A stretch of DNA of 48,736 bases from CAZMRF01 sp964568735 (GTDB lineage Bacteria > Acidobacteriota > Polarisedimenticolia > JACPZX01), in the NCBI GenBank assembly GCA_964568735.1, contig CAZMRF010000035.1:1-48736 (forward strand), read 5' to 3'. Positions 1-8,459 of the stretch are shown here, one piece after another (positions within the stretch are counted from its first letter, which is position 1; each line of letters opens with the position of its first letter). The notes beneath the pieces are model-generated. The model saw only the letters and a list, made by a program, of their open reading frames with translations, did no database searches and was not told the origin of the DNA. The translations under genes and the position numbers were made by a program.

Positions 1-2
1 TG

Positions 3-689
3 CGCTGGCGCTCGGGCGGGGATTTCACGTGCCCTGTCGTGGTCCGCGTGCCGATCGGCGGCTACCTGACCGGCGGTGCCATCTATCACAGTCAGTGCGG
101 CGAGTCGATCTTCACGCATACGCCGGGGCTGAGGGTCGTCTATCCCTCGAACGCCTCGGACGCGAACGGTCTCCTGCGCACGGCGATCCGGTGCGACGAC
201 CCCGTGCTCTTCCTCGAGCACAAGCACCTCTACCGGCAGACCTACAACAAGAGCCCCTATCCCGGCCCCGATCACTGCATCCCCTTCGGGCGGGCGGGCG
301 TCGTGCGCCAGGGAGGGGATCTCACCATCGTCACCTACGGCGCTCTCGTGGAGAGGAGCCTGCGGGCCGCGAAGAAGGCGGCGGACGAGGGCGTCGAGAG
401 CGAGGTCATCGATCTGCGGACGGTGGCACCGTTCGACTGGGAGACGGTCGCGGGGTCCGTCCGGAAGACCGGCCGCGTCATCGTCGCGCACGAGGACGTT
501 CTCTCTTTCGGCTTCGGCGCCGAGATCGCGGCGCTCATCGCGGATCGCCTCTTCGAATACCTCGACGCGCCCGTGAGGCGCGTGGCGGCCCGGGACCTCT
601 TCGTGGGTTACGAGCCCGGCCTCGAGAACGCCATCCTCCCCCAGATCGAGGACATCCGCGCCGCGATCCTGGATCTGGCGCGCTACTGA
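3..689 (+). CDS. 2-oxoacid dehydrogenase E1 component, beta-type C-terminal part (5' end outside window)
   Basis: This is the C-terminal part of a thiamine-diphosphate-dependent 2-oxoacid dehydrogenase E1 beta chain, of the branched-chain (2-oxoisovalerate) or pyruvate type. The frame is open from base 3, so the gene begins upstream of the window and the internal ATG at 39 is not a start. Visible family features are the PIGGYLTGGAIYHSQ stretch, the LRVVYPSNASDANGLL segment, the FLEHKHLY segment, and the transketolase C-terminal domain with LTIVTYGALVERSL and VIVAHED. The E1 beta chain helps decarboxylate the 2-oxoacid and passes the acyl group to the lipoyl E2. In several phyla the alpha and beta parts are fused, and the missing upstream part could be such a fusion. 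The substrate cannot be decided from this part. It converges on the decayed toxin gene that follows. Confidence 0.9.
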   Translation, partial: RWRSGGDFTCPVVVRVPIGGYLTGGAIYHSQCGESIFTHTPGLRVVYPSNASDANGLLRTAIRCDDPVLFLEHKHLYRQTYNKSPYPGPDHCIPFGRAGVVRQGGDLTIVTYGALVERSLRAAKKAADEGVESEVIDLRTVAPFDWETVAGSVRKTGRVIVAHEDVLSFGFGAEIAALIADRLFEYLDAPVRRVAARDLFVGYEPGLENAILPQIEDIRAAILDLARY

Positions 690-780
690 GTGCGGTTGGT
701 GCCGCGGGACCAGCCCGTGGACACCTTGTCCCAGCACTGGCATACGCCTCTCGAGAGGGGCGATCCGAGCTTCGAAGCGA

Positions 781-1382
781 TCAGGCGGGCGGACTGAAGA
801 TCGAGTCCAGACCGGCGCGGCAGACCTCCACGATGGACTCGGGTGACAGCGTGCGCCCTGATGGCGCCACAGCTTCACGGGCTGCACCGCGCACCTGATC
901 CGAGATCTCGATGAACATCGCGTCGGCAGAACCCTCGATGATCCGGAGAGGCTTGGGTCCGAGTCTCGGCCTCACCTGGCTGAGCCTGTCACCTCTGACT
1001 TCGCTCAGGGAGCCGCTGAAGACCTCGATCGTGTCGTGGATGTAGAGCACATCCTTCGCCTGTTGGGAGCGCCTACGCTTCGAGTGGATCAGAATCTTCT
1101 GCGCCAGGTAGCTGGCCACGTTCGGGACGTGCACGTTGACTGCTGGGGAGAAGCCGATAGAAGCCGTTGATTGATGTCTCTTTCGGCCGAGGCTGCTGCA
1201 GCAACGATGGCGACACCTGCATCGCGAGTCGCAAGCGGCGGATAGTCTGGTGAGCCTGCAAGCGGATGGAATCGGTGCAGTCGATGCGCCCATCCGCCCA
1301 CGAAAACCACGAGATCGAGCCAGGGTCGAAGCACCTCGACGAGTCGTGCAAACCCTTCGATATCAGGATCAGCCCTTGCCAT
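781..1382 (-). pseudogene. decayed AbiEii-like nucleotidyltransferase toxin (internal deletion and frameshift)
   Basis: Two pieces of one nucleotidyltransferase lie in different frames. The N-terminal piece (ATG at 1382, readable to about 1205) has the polymerase-beta-like signature VVFVGGWAHRLHRFHP followed by ATRDAGVAI. The C-terminal piece (from about 1143 to the stop at 781) has VNVHVPNVASYLAQKILIHS, then RRSQQAKDVLYIHDTIEVF, the helical tail of the same family. The roughly 60 bases between match neither part. From what I recall of the family, about 100 residues are missing as well as the frame being lost. The catalytic second acidic residue (usually D-x-D) reads D-A-G. The start overlaps the upstream antitoxin-like gene by 14 bases, the usual antitoxin-then-toxin order of type IV systems. 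Inactive as a toxin by inference. Confidence 0.72.
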
Positions 1383-2586
1383 CCCGTCTGCCCTTCTGTC
1401 CGAAAAGGGAGCCCAGTGCGCGATGCTCGATTTCAGCCGCTTGTGCCTGACCACGCGACGGATGTCCCGATACGTCCGCCCACACCTGCAGGACGTCTGA
1501 TACCGGGATTCCATGACAGAGCACAGCACCTCGAAACACTGAGTGAGGCGCCACGGGGATTCGTACGAAAATGTCTGCGGGGTGGCCGGCATCAGCGTGC
1601 ATGAGTCCGAGGCGACGAAGCACGTCTCCACGAATCCGTTCGAGGTACAGGTGCGGCTTGACCCCTTTCACAAATCCAAGGCCCAGCTCGTCGGCCGCGG
1701 CAAAAAGCCCAAGACACACGCTAGGCAGTGAAGGCCCCTTGTCCCCATGCCTCCTCCCCGATTCGCCACTCCTGAGCCGCAGATATGATGCCAACGCGTC
1801 CTTGAGCTGTCGCTCCGGGTTGTCTCGGAGGATCCAGCGCATGGGCCATTCACGAACCGGGCGCAAGTACGCCGCGTGCCAGCGTTGCATCAACTCTGGG
1901 ATTCTGACGAGCCGTATCGGTTCACGCGACTCATCCAGGTGTCCTTCCGCCGTCAGGAGGCGGACGAGGCGTGACGCGCTCATGACGGATACCTCCGCAC
2001 GACGGGCCAGCTCTGATGCATTGCGGTGCGGGCCACGTGGTGCGGACAGAAGCTGCTCGGGGACATGAGGAGCAAGCAGGATCTTCAGCATCCACTGGTT
2101 GAGGTCGGAGAACAGGTTTCCTCGGACCTCGCGCTTCGCCGGGAGTGCTTCACGCACGCGCTTCCGCGATGCGTTGAGGACCTCCAGGCCTGATCCAAGG
2201 AAGGCTCGAAACCCATCGAGATCCATGACTCCGACGGCAACGCCAGGAGCGTGGTCGATGGCGAAGCGGTGTACTTTCACGGCGAGCGCGTCGGGGATGC
2301 GCGGCGATGCAATCACGGCGAGCGGGATCGCTGGAGAGCGTTCCCGCGCGATAGCTTGTGCCTGCAGGATGGCTTGGGCGAGCAAGGGAATCACTCGATC
2401 GCTACGAGCTTCAGACGCGCTTTTTATTTCGACGACGTACGCGACCTTTCCTCGGCGGACGAACAGGTCTGGTCGCACCTTGCCGAACGCAGGCTCTCGC
2501 TCGACCTTCCAGCCAGCTTCACGGAAGGCAGCCGCGAGCAGGCGCTCGACGGCGACGTCTAGCTCAGACGGGCTGCGGGCCACCAC
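1369..2586 (-). CDS. AbiEi-family antitoxin-like protein with N-terminal PD-(D/E)xK nuclease-like domain
   Basis: This 405-residue protein has three parts. Residues 5-125 look like a restriction-endonuclease-fold domain, with P-D40 followed by VVE53-I-K55 (the PD-(D/E)xK pattern). Residues 155-225 look like a winged helix (NASELARRAEVSVMSASRLV). Residues 230-395 resemble the C-terminal part of AbiEi-like antitoxins (MQRWHAAYLRPVREWPMRW, then PVSDVLQVWADVSGHPSRGQ). In type IV toxin-antitoxin systems AbiEi proteins repress their own promoter and counteract a nucleotidyltransferase toxin. The adjacent overlapping gene is a broken toxin of exactly that class. The start is GTG at 2586 with a GGAGGT ribosome binding site five bases upstream. 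Whether the nuclease-like domain cuts DNA or only binds it cannot be told from sequence. It could work alone as a defence nuclease now that its partner is gone. Confidence 0.72.
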   Translation of the reverse strand: MVARSPSELDVAVERLLAAAFREAGWKVEREPAFGKVRPDLFVRRGKVAYVVEIKSASEARSDRVIPLLAQAILQAQAIARERSPAIPLAVIASPRIPDALAVKVHRFAIDHAPGVAVGVMDLDGFRAFLGSGLEVLNASRKRVREALPAKREVRGNLFSDLNQWMLKILLAPHVPEQLLSAPRGPHRNASELARRAEVSVMSASRLVRLLTAEGHLDESREPIRLVRIPELMQRWHAAYLRPVREWPMRWILRDNPERQLKDALASYLRLRSGESGRRHGDKGPSLPSVCLGLFAAADELGLGFVKGVKPHLYLERIRGDVLRRLGLMHADAGHPADIFVRIPVAPHSVFRGAVLCHGIPVSDVLQVWADVSGHPSRGQAQAAEIEHRALGSLFGQKGRRDGKG

Positions 2587-2615
2587 GGCGTACCTCCCAT
2601 GGTCATGGTAACTAT

Positions 2616-2643
2616 CATGGCCGTGTTAAATATCCAGGCCATG
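2616..2643. promoter_or_regulatory. inverted repeat upstream of the AbiEi-like gene, probable operator
   Basis: A perfect 7-bp inverted repeat, CATGGCC (2616-2622) and GGCCATG (2637-2643), is separated by 14 bases of AT-rich sequence containing GTTAAATAT. GTTAA occurs twice in direct orientation. It lies 30-57 bases upstream of the GTG start at 2586. AbiEi antitoxins autoregulate by binding inverted repeats upstream of their genes, so an operator role is likely. This is inference from position. Confidence 0.42.
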
Positions 2644-2962
2644 TTAAGGTGGAGTTCCCGAGAGGTCAAGCCCGCGGATAGCTTCTCAGGCTATCCACTG
2701 ACGTCAGAAGTACATGCTCGTTTTTCTGACAGATTGCGGGTGGTATTTACGATGTAAACCATAGATTCCAAAGCGATAACAAGGATCTACTGGGTTCGAC
2801 GCAGTTCGGCAATCACCCCAACAGGGTTCAGTGCTTGGGCGGCCGGGATGCCGCAGACAGGGACCTGCCGCACATGGGACCTGCCGGAGTTCCCACCCGG
2901 CCAACGTACGCGTAGCGGGGAATCCAGAGACACAACTCTGACGGAAAGCCGGGTTCCCGCGC
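2644..2962. other. gene-free stretch between the toxin-antitoxin remnant and the phosphodiesterase gene
   Basis: No convincing coding sequence is seen. The left part (about 2700-2770) is AT-rich compared with the rest of the window and contains the palindrome TTTACGATGTAAA. An 11-bp direct repeat GGGACCTGCCG occurs at 2860-2870 and 2876-2886. The composition change fits the edge of an acquired island. Confidence 0.4.
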
Positions 2963-4822
2963 CTATTGCACGTAGCCGAGGGATTTCAGGCGGTCGCGGT
3001 AGGCGGCGTCGGTGGCGGGATCGGCGATGCGCATGGGCTGGGTGCGGGCGCCGTAGGAGGCGACCCAGGTCGTCACCGGGGCGCGGACCACGGCCGGGTC
3101 GAAGGCCTCCTCGAGGATCCGGCCCGCCAGCTCGCGGCTCAGCGGCAGCCCCAGGTACCACAGGATAGTGGGGGCCACGTCGTAGACGTGAGCCGACTGC
3201 GCCGTGCGTCCCGGCCTGACCCCCGCCCCCCAGAGCGCGATGATCCCGTCGGGCATGCGCCAGTGGCTCGTTCCGTCCATCCGCCATCCGTGGTCGGAGA
3301 CGACCACGAGGAGATCGTCGTCGCGCATTCCGCCCATGATGGATCCGATCACGCCGTCCATCCGCCGGTAGGCCTCCTCCACCATCAGCCACTTCTCCTC
3401 GTAGGTCTTCGCATCCACGCGTGACTCACGGAGGATGTCTGCGTTGTTCCCGAAGACCGTCTCTGAGAAGTGATGGCAGGTCGTGTCGATGCCCTGGAGG
3501 TAGACCGCGGTGAAGGCGTTGTCGTCCCGCGAGAACCTGTCGTTGAAGGCCAGGACCATCTTGTCGCGGAGATCCCAGAAGTCCACCCGCGTGATCTGCT
3601 GGTTGGGGTCCGTACCCATGAACGAGCTGGCCCGTATGCCGCCTTCGACCGACTTCCTCATGACGTCGACGACCCCGGGCCAGATCTCGTCCGGATAGAC
3701 GCGGCCCCTCGGATCCCTCGCATCGCGGAAGGCCTCCTCGCTGATCTCGTCCCAGGGGATCGCGTAGTTGGAGATGTTGAACCCCTCCTGGGCCTCGGCG
3801 GGGAAGGAGGCCCACCAGTTGATCACGAGCGACTTGAGGCCGAAAGTCCCGGCGATCTCCCAGATGGCCTTCGAGGTGCGCGTCGTCGAGCTGACGGGGA
3901 TCTTCTCGAAGATGCGGCTGTAGACGGGCTCGAGGAAGTTGCGGTTGAGCCGGGGGATCGTCATGTCCGCGCCCCGCCAGTACATCTCGGAGAAGTAGAG
4001 AACCGAGTGGCGGCCCGGTTCGACTCCCGTGGCGATCGAGGTCCAGACGACGGGAGAGAAGGGGGAGATCGTCCTGAGGGGCGCCCATGCGCCCTCCCGG
4101 CGGAGCCTGCCGAAGTTCGGCAGATCCCCGCGCTCGATCAGCGGATCGGCGAGCTTCCAGTCGGCACCGTCCAGCCCGAGGAGCACCACGCGACGGCGGC
4201 CCTCACCTGAAGCCGGGACCGGAAAACCCGCCGGCGCGGCGGCGGCCCCGGAGGGGGCGGCCGTCTCCGCGGCCAGGCCGGAGCCGGCATCCCCGGGGTC
4301 GAGGTCCACTTCCGTCGTGGAGCCTCGCGAGGCCCAGATGGTCGTGCCCCAGAGGAAGCAGGAGAGCACGAGCCCCGTGACGGCCATGAGGCGCCCGATC
4401 TTCGCGAAGCTCCGCTGCCGCGATCGGACGAGCCGGTGCAGGAGCACAGCGGCGGCGAGCATCGAGCCGAAGGCGAGCAGGCTCGTCGACATATTCCCGA
4501 TCGTGAAGAAGCCCAGGTCGCGGTGGAGGAAACGCACCGAGGCCCAGACCGCGAAGGCCAGCCCGGCAGCTCCAACGAGGAGTGAGGCCAGGGCGGTGTC
4601 GCCGGGCCGGCGGCCGCCGCGCGAGAACAGCACGAGGAAGAGCGGCGTGACGATGCCGAGGAAACCCATCCAGAAGGCGAGGTGTGAAAGCCAGAGCAGC
4701 AGGAGGAAGCCGTAGAGGCCGCGCGAGAGGAGCCAGGGATCACCCGAGAGGGTCCAGAGGATCCCCAGCGGGGTCATGAGAAGCGCGGCAGCGGCGACGG
4801 CTCGCAACGTAGGTCCTATCAT
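2963..4822 (-). CDS. membrane-anchored alkaline-phosphatase-superfamily (type I phosphodiesterase-like) protein, copy 1
   Basis: This 619-residue protein has about five membrane segments in residues 5-165, a low-complexity Ala/Pro/Gly linker (about 175-208), and an extracytoplasmic alkaline-phosphatase-fold domain (about 210-619). The metal and catalytic motifs of the type I phosphodiesterase/nucleotide pyrophosphatase group are visible: VVLLGLDGADW (212-222) for the first metal site, PVVWTSIATG with the likely Thr nucleophile, DTTCHHF, and VVVSDHGW near the end. The family hydrolyses or transfers phospho- or phosphonyl groups, but the substrate cannot be read here. It is followed 35 bases upstream in the same direction by a close paralogue. 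The neighbouring glycosyltransferase and exporters suggest modification of a lipid or glycan on the periplasmic side. Confidence 0.82.
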   Translation of the reverse strand: MIGPTLRAVAAAALLMTPLGILWTLSGDPWLLSRGLYGFLLLLWLSHLAFWMGFLGIVTPLFLVLFSRGGRRPGDTALASLLVGAAGLAFAVWASVRFLHRDLGFFTIGNMSTSLLAFGSMLAAAVLLHRLVRSRQRSFAKIGRLMAVTGLVLSCFLWGTTIWASRGSTTEVDLDPGDAGSGLAAETAAPSGAAAAPAGFPVPASGEGRRRVVLLGLDGADWKLADPLIERGDLPNFGRLRREGAWAPLRTISPFSPVVWTSIATGVEPGRHSVLYFSEMYWRGADMTIPRLNRNFLEPVYSRIFEKIPVSSTTRTSKAIWEIAGTFGLKSLVINWWASFPAEAQEGFNISNYAIPWDEISEEAFRDARDPRGRVYPDEIWPGVVDVMRKSVEGGIRASSFMGTDPNQQITRVDFWDLRDKMVLAFNDRFSRDDNAFTAVYLQGIDTTCHHFSETVFGNNADILRESRVDAKTYEEKWLMVEEAYRRMDGVIGSIMGGMRDDDLLVVVSDHGWRMDGTSHWRMPDGIIALWGAGVRPGRTAQSAHVYDVAPTILWYLGLPLSRELAGRILEEAFDPAVVRAPVTTWVASYGARTQPMRIADPATDAAYRDRLKSLGYVQ

Positions 4823-4857
4823 TCCTCGTCCGTGCCCCCGCCCTCCGGCTCCGGGGC

Positions 4858-6639
4858 CTAGCGATATCCCATGGAGTCGAGCTGCCTCTTCTGGGCGGCG
4901 TCGATCAGTTCATCGCTGACCCGCAGGGCCTGGTGGCGGGGCCCGTACGACTCGACGAAGGAGGCCGGCAACCCGGCCAGGGCCTCGGAGGTGAAGGCCT
5001 CGTCGAGAGCCCTGCCCTCCAGCTCCCGGCTCAGTGGAAGCCCGAGGTAGCGCAGCACGGTGGGGGCGACATCGTAGACGTGCACCCTCTCCGGCGCCAG
5101 CCCCTTCCTGACACCCGTACCGTAGAGGCCGAAGATGCCGTCGGGCATCCGCCAGTGGTTCGTCCCGTCGAAGTTCCAGCCGTGGTCCGAGACCACGACG
5201 AGAAGGTCCCCCTCCTCGAGCGCATCCATCAGCGAGCCGAGGTGGCGGTCCATCCTCATGTAGGCCTCGTCCACCAGGGCCTGCTTCGCTGCGATGACCT
5301 CGGCTCCCACCCGGGGCGTGCGGGGGAGGTCAATGTTGCCGCCGAAGATCGTCTCGGAATAGTGGTGGCAGGTCGTGTCGATACCCTGCATGTAGATCAT
5401 CTCGAGCGCGTGCGCCGGGTCATGGAAGCGGCGGTACAGCTCGGCGACGATCCGGTCGCGGAGGTCCCAGTACTCGACGTGCGTCATCTCCTCGTCGAGG
5501 CTCTCCTCCTGCCACGGAAAGGCGCGAATCCCCCCGTCCACCGCCTGTTCCAGGACTTCCACGACCTGCGGCCAGAGCTCCTCCGGGTAGACCATGTGCG
5601 GGATCCGCTCCGAGCGCCCGATGCGATCGGCGCTCAGCTCGTCCCAGGGAAGCGCGTAGTTGGAGATCAGGACGCCCCTGTGAGGGCTGACCGGGAAGGT
5701 CGCCCACCAGTTGATGACGAGGGAGTCGAGGCCGAAGGCGCTGACGATCTCCCAGAGCGCCTTCTCCCTGCGCGTGGCCGAGCTCACCGGGATCTTCTGG
5801 AAGAGCCGGCTGTAGAGCGGCTCCAGGAAGTTGTTGTTCAGGCGGTTGATGGTGAGGTCGAGCGCGGGGGAATACATCTCCGAGAATCCCTGCACCGAGT
5901 GCCTCGCGGGGTCGACGCCTGTCGCGATGGTGGTCCAGTCGACGGGGGAGAAGGGGCTGACGGTCTGCATCGGAGCCGTCACGCCTTCCGCCCGCAGCCG
6001 TGCGAAAGCGGGGGCGCGGCCCGCTTCGATGAGCGGAGTGATGAAGCGCCAGTCGGCCCCGTCGAGGCCGAGGACCCGAACGCGGTGCGCGGCCGCCGAT
6101 CCCTCGGGGAATGGTCCCTGCAGGTCGGCCGAGTCCAGGTGAAGGGCACCCTGCTGCGTCCGCCAGAGGGTCGCTCCCCAAAGGCTCCCGGCCGTCAGGA
6201 TTCCAAGGGCCGGCGCGATCCAGAAGAGCCGCTCGACCGTCCTCGTCTTCCCGCGCAGGAGATTGAGGATCAGGGCCGCGAGGCCCATCAGGCCGAGCAG
6301 CAGCAATCCGTTGCCTGCCAGCCGCAGCGGCGAGAAGAACCCCAGGTCCTTGTGCAGGTAGGAATGGCTGGCCCAGACGATGTACGCGACCCCTGCCGCT
6401 CCGGCGAGCAGCGCCGCGACAGGCGTCCTTCCAGGATCATCGCGCCTTCCGCCCCCGATCTGCGCGAGGATCGGGGTCGCGACCGAGGAATAGAGGATCC
6501 AGAAGGCCAGGTGCGTCAGCCAGAGGAAGGCGAGCAGCTTGTAGTTCGAGCTGGCGAGAAGGTACGAATCCCCGAAGACGACCCACACCATGCCCGCTGC
6601 GGTGGCGAGGATGGACGTGCCGATCACCGCTCGAATCAA
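4858..6639 (-). CDS. membrane-anchored alkaline-phosphatase-superfamily (type I phosphodiesterase-like) protein, copy 2
   Basis: This 593-residue paralogue of the next gene downstream has the same plan. About five membrane segments occupy residues 3-160, a short linker follows, and the catalytic domain starts at LGLDGADW (190-197). It continues with PVDWTTIATGVDPARHS, GIDTTCHHYSETIFGG and VVSDHGWNFDGTNHWRMPDG. Long blocks are shared with copy 1 (for example LEPLYSR, KIPVSS, SLVINWWA, HVYDVAPT, LGLPLSREL), while the membrane region and linker differ. That pattern points to an old tandem duplication with conserved chemistry. The two genes are 35 bases apart and probably cotranscribed. The substrate is unknown. 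A phosphate-group transferase or hydrolase acting on membrane lipid or envelope glycan is a reasonable guess. Confidence 0.82.
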   Translation of the reverse strand: MIRAVIGTSILATAAGMVWVVFGDSYLLASSNYKLLAFLWLTHLAFWILYSSVATPILAQIGGGRRDDPGRTPVAALLAGAAGVAYIVWASHSYLHKDLGFFSPLRLAGNGLLLLGLMGLAALILNLLRGKTRTVERLFWIAPALGILTAGSLWGATLWRTQQGALHLDSADLQGPFPEGSAAAHRVRVLGLDGADWRFITPLIEAGRAPAFARLRAEGVTAPMQTVSPFSPVDWTTIATGVDPARHSVQGFSEMYSPALDLTINRLNNNFLEPLYSRLFQKIPVSSATRREKALWEIVSAFGLDSLVINWWATFPVSPHRGVLISNYALPWDELSADRIGRSERIPHMVYPEELWPQVVEVLEQAVDGGIRAFPWQEESLDEEMTHVEYWDLRDRIVAELYRRFHDPAHALEMIYMQGIDTTCHHYSETIFGGNIDLPRTPRVGAEVIAAKQALVDEAYMRMDRHLGSLMDALEEGDLLVVVSDHGWNFDGTNHWRMPDGIFGLYGTGVRKGLAPERVHVYDVAPTVLRYLGLPLSRELEGRALDEAFTSEALAGLPASFVESYGPRHQALRVSDELIDAAQKRQLDSMGYR

Positions 6640-6730
6640 TGGTCTCGCCTTGGCGACGGGGGGTCAGGGAGAAGCCGGTTCGGATGGGACCCGGATACCG
6701 CGTGGATCTTCGGCACGACGCCGAGCGGTG

Positions 6731-8281
6731 TCAATAGACGGGAGTCCGCCGGACGGCGCCATCGTCCTCTCCTGGAGCCCCGTCCCGCGTCATCAAGATC
6801 CTCCCGCCGCCCCGGGAGGCGACTCGGAACCCTCGTTGAAGGAGCTCGCGGACGGCCCGCCCCCGGCGCTCCTCGAGGACCACCCAGGCCGGGCCACCGC
6901 GCGCCACGAGGCGCATGAGATCGCTCCGTGCCGGCACGCGCTCGGGAACGCGGCCCGTGTAGAAGCCGAGGCTGGGCGCGAGAAGCCTGTGGAGATAGAC
7001 GGGCTCGTCGCTTCGGGGAGTGCCAGCCTCACGAACGAGAGCCCGCGTGCTTCGCGCCTCCGCCCAGCTCACGGGGAGGAGCCGGGAGGCCGAGAGAAGG
7101 GCGGCCGCGAGGAGGCAGGCCATGGCGAGAGGGGCGGCCTGCTCGAGCCGGGAGAAGGCGAGGAGCGCGGTCGCGAGAGCGGCTGCTCCCGCGAGGAGCG
7201 CAAGGGCGGGCAGCGCGGCCGGCGCGCTCTGCACCATCCGGGTGAGGGGAAAAGGCATGAGCGCGAGAAGGCCGATGGAGGCGAGGAGCCAGGCGGCCCA
7301 TCGGAAGCCCCGAAGGGCGCCGCGCCCGGGCTCGGGCCCGAGCGCTGAGGCGACGAGGAGCGCGACCGCCGGGGCGATGGGCAGGAGGTACGAGTCGAGC
7401 TTCCCGCGGCTGACCATCCAGAAGGCGAAGGGCCCCACGCACCAGGCCACGAGGAGAGGCTCCCAGGCGTCGCCCCTGCGCCATCTTCGCAGCGCTTCGG
7501 CGAGCGCGAACGGCACGAAGGCGGACCAGGGGAAGAAGGTCACGGGGGCCGTCAGGAGCAGATAGGCCCACGACTCGGGATGATCGGCCCCCGAGGTGAT
7601 CCGCTCGAGCGCTTCGCGCCGCCAGATCTCGAGCGTGGGCTCCCAGCCGACGCGCTGGATGACGAGGACGGCCCAGGGCAGCGCCACGGCCACGAAGATC
7701 CACGTCACGAGGACGGCGCGTCCGGCCACCGTGATCGGCGCCCGCCTCCGTGCGAAGGCGCAGGTCCCCACCGTGATCAGCGGGATGAGGAGGGCGACGG
7801 GCCCCTTGGTCAGGAGGCCGAGCCCCAGGCAGAGCCCGCCGATCCAGAGGTGCNNNNNNNNNNAGACGAAGAAGGTCAGCGTCATGTCGGTGGTCGCCGC
7901 GTGCGCGAGCGCCAGGAAGAGAGGCGTGGTGGCCAGGAGGGCGCAGGCCAGCAGGGCGGTGCGCTCGCCGGCGCGCGTGCGCGCGAATGCGTAGAGCCAG
8001 AGGAGGGTCCCGGCCCCGGCGAGTGCGGAGGGAAGGCGGGCGGCGCTCTCCGTGAAGCCGAAGGCCCCGAAGCTGGCGATCTCGAGCCAGTAGAAGAGGA
8101 CGGGCTTCTGTAGGCGCGGCTCGCCGTCGAAGTGGGGGACGATGAAGTCGTCCCTCGCGATCATCTCCTGGGCGGTGCGGGCGTAGCGGCCCTCGTCGGG
8201 ATCGAGAAGGGGCAGCCGGGCGAGGCCGGTGAAGAGCAGAGCCGCGCAACCCGCGGCGACGAGCCAGCGGTTCCGGCGCAT
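6731..8281 (-). CDS. ArnT/PMT-like family 39 glycosyltransferase, interrupted by an assembly gap
   Basis: This polytopic membrane protein begins with a TM segment followed by LLDPDEGRYARTAQEM. That first periplasmic loop carries the acidic pair typical of GT-C enzymes of the ArnT/dolichyl-phosphate-mannose transferase type. Next come PRLQKPVLFYWL and, later, GLGLLTKGPVALL. GT39 enzymes transfer a sugar from a polyprenyl-phosphate donor to a lipid or protein outside the inner membrane. Ten Ns at 7854-7863 fall inside the gene. The frame happens to be preserved, but the join from TLTFFV to HLWIGG looks too short for the family, so some residues are probably missing from the assembly. The ATG at 8281 is taken as start; a GTG at 8308 would add nine residues. 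The stop is at 6731. Confidence 0.8.
   Translation of the reverse strand: MRRNRWLVAAGCAALLFTGLARLPLLDPDEGRYARTAQEMIARDDFIVPHFDGEPRLQKPVLFYWLEIASFGAFGFTESAARLPSALAGAGTLLWLYAFARTRAGERTALLACALLATTPLFLALAHAATTDMTLTFFVXXXXHLWIGGLCLGLGLLTKGPVALLIPLITVGTCAFARRRAPITVAGRAVLVTWIFVAVALPWAVLVIQRVGWEPTLEIWRREALERITSGADHPESWAYLLLTAPVTFFPWSAFVPFALAEALRRWRRGDAWEPLLVAWCVGPFAFWMVSRGKLDSYLLPIAPAVALLVASALGPEPGRGALRGFRWAAWLLASIGLLALMPFPLTRMVQSAPAALPALALLAGAAALATALLAFSRLEQAAPLAMACLLAAALLSASRLLPVSWAEARSTRALVREAGTPRSDEPVYLHRLLAPSLGFYTGRVPERVPARSDLMRLVARGGPAWVVLEERRGRAVRELLQRGFRVASRGGGRILMTRDGAPGEDDGAVRRTPVY
7854..7863. other. assembly gap (10 N)
   Basis: Ten undetermined bases lie inside the GT39 gene. Ten Ns is a common placeholder for a scaffold join of unknown length, so the true distance may differ and the two sides are linked only by scaffolding. 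Confidence 0.97.
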
Positions 8282-8459
8282 GTCGCCGGCGGGCAACGGC
8301 GTCACCACCTCACCGCATGCAGGGTCCGGCCCTCATGCGGCGGCAGGGCGGCCCGGGCCACGACGGGAGATGTTCCTAGCGGACGTGAAGCGAGGCGGAG
8401 CCGGGCGGGAGGCCCGGGCGTGCCGCGCGGGAGAACGAAGCAGGATCGCGGACTCTCGT

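Noticed and set aside
747..758. CCTCTCGAGAGG palindrome between E1 and the decayed toxin
   Set aside because: A loopless 12-bp palindrome without T-tract; could be a weak terminator but too little to call.
29..898. 289-codon frame at the window start
   Set aside because: Out of frame with the E1 gene whose motifs are clear; Arg-rich shadow.
2787..3392. Minus-strand frame running from the gap into the first phosphodiesterase gene
   Set aside because: Overlaps the true catalytic domain in another frame and shows only Arg/Gly-rich shadow sequence.
4933..6918. 661-codon plus-strand open frame opposite the second phosphodiesterase
   Set aside because: It is antisense to a gene with full family motifs, its composition is Arg/Gly/Pro-rich as expected for a shadow in GC-rich DNA, and no domain is recognisable.
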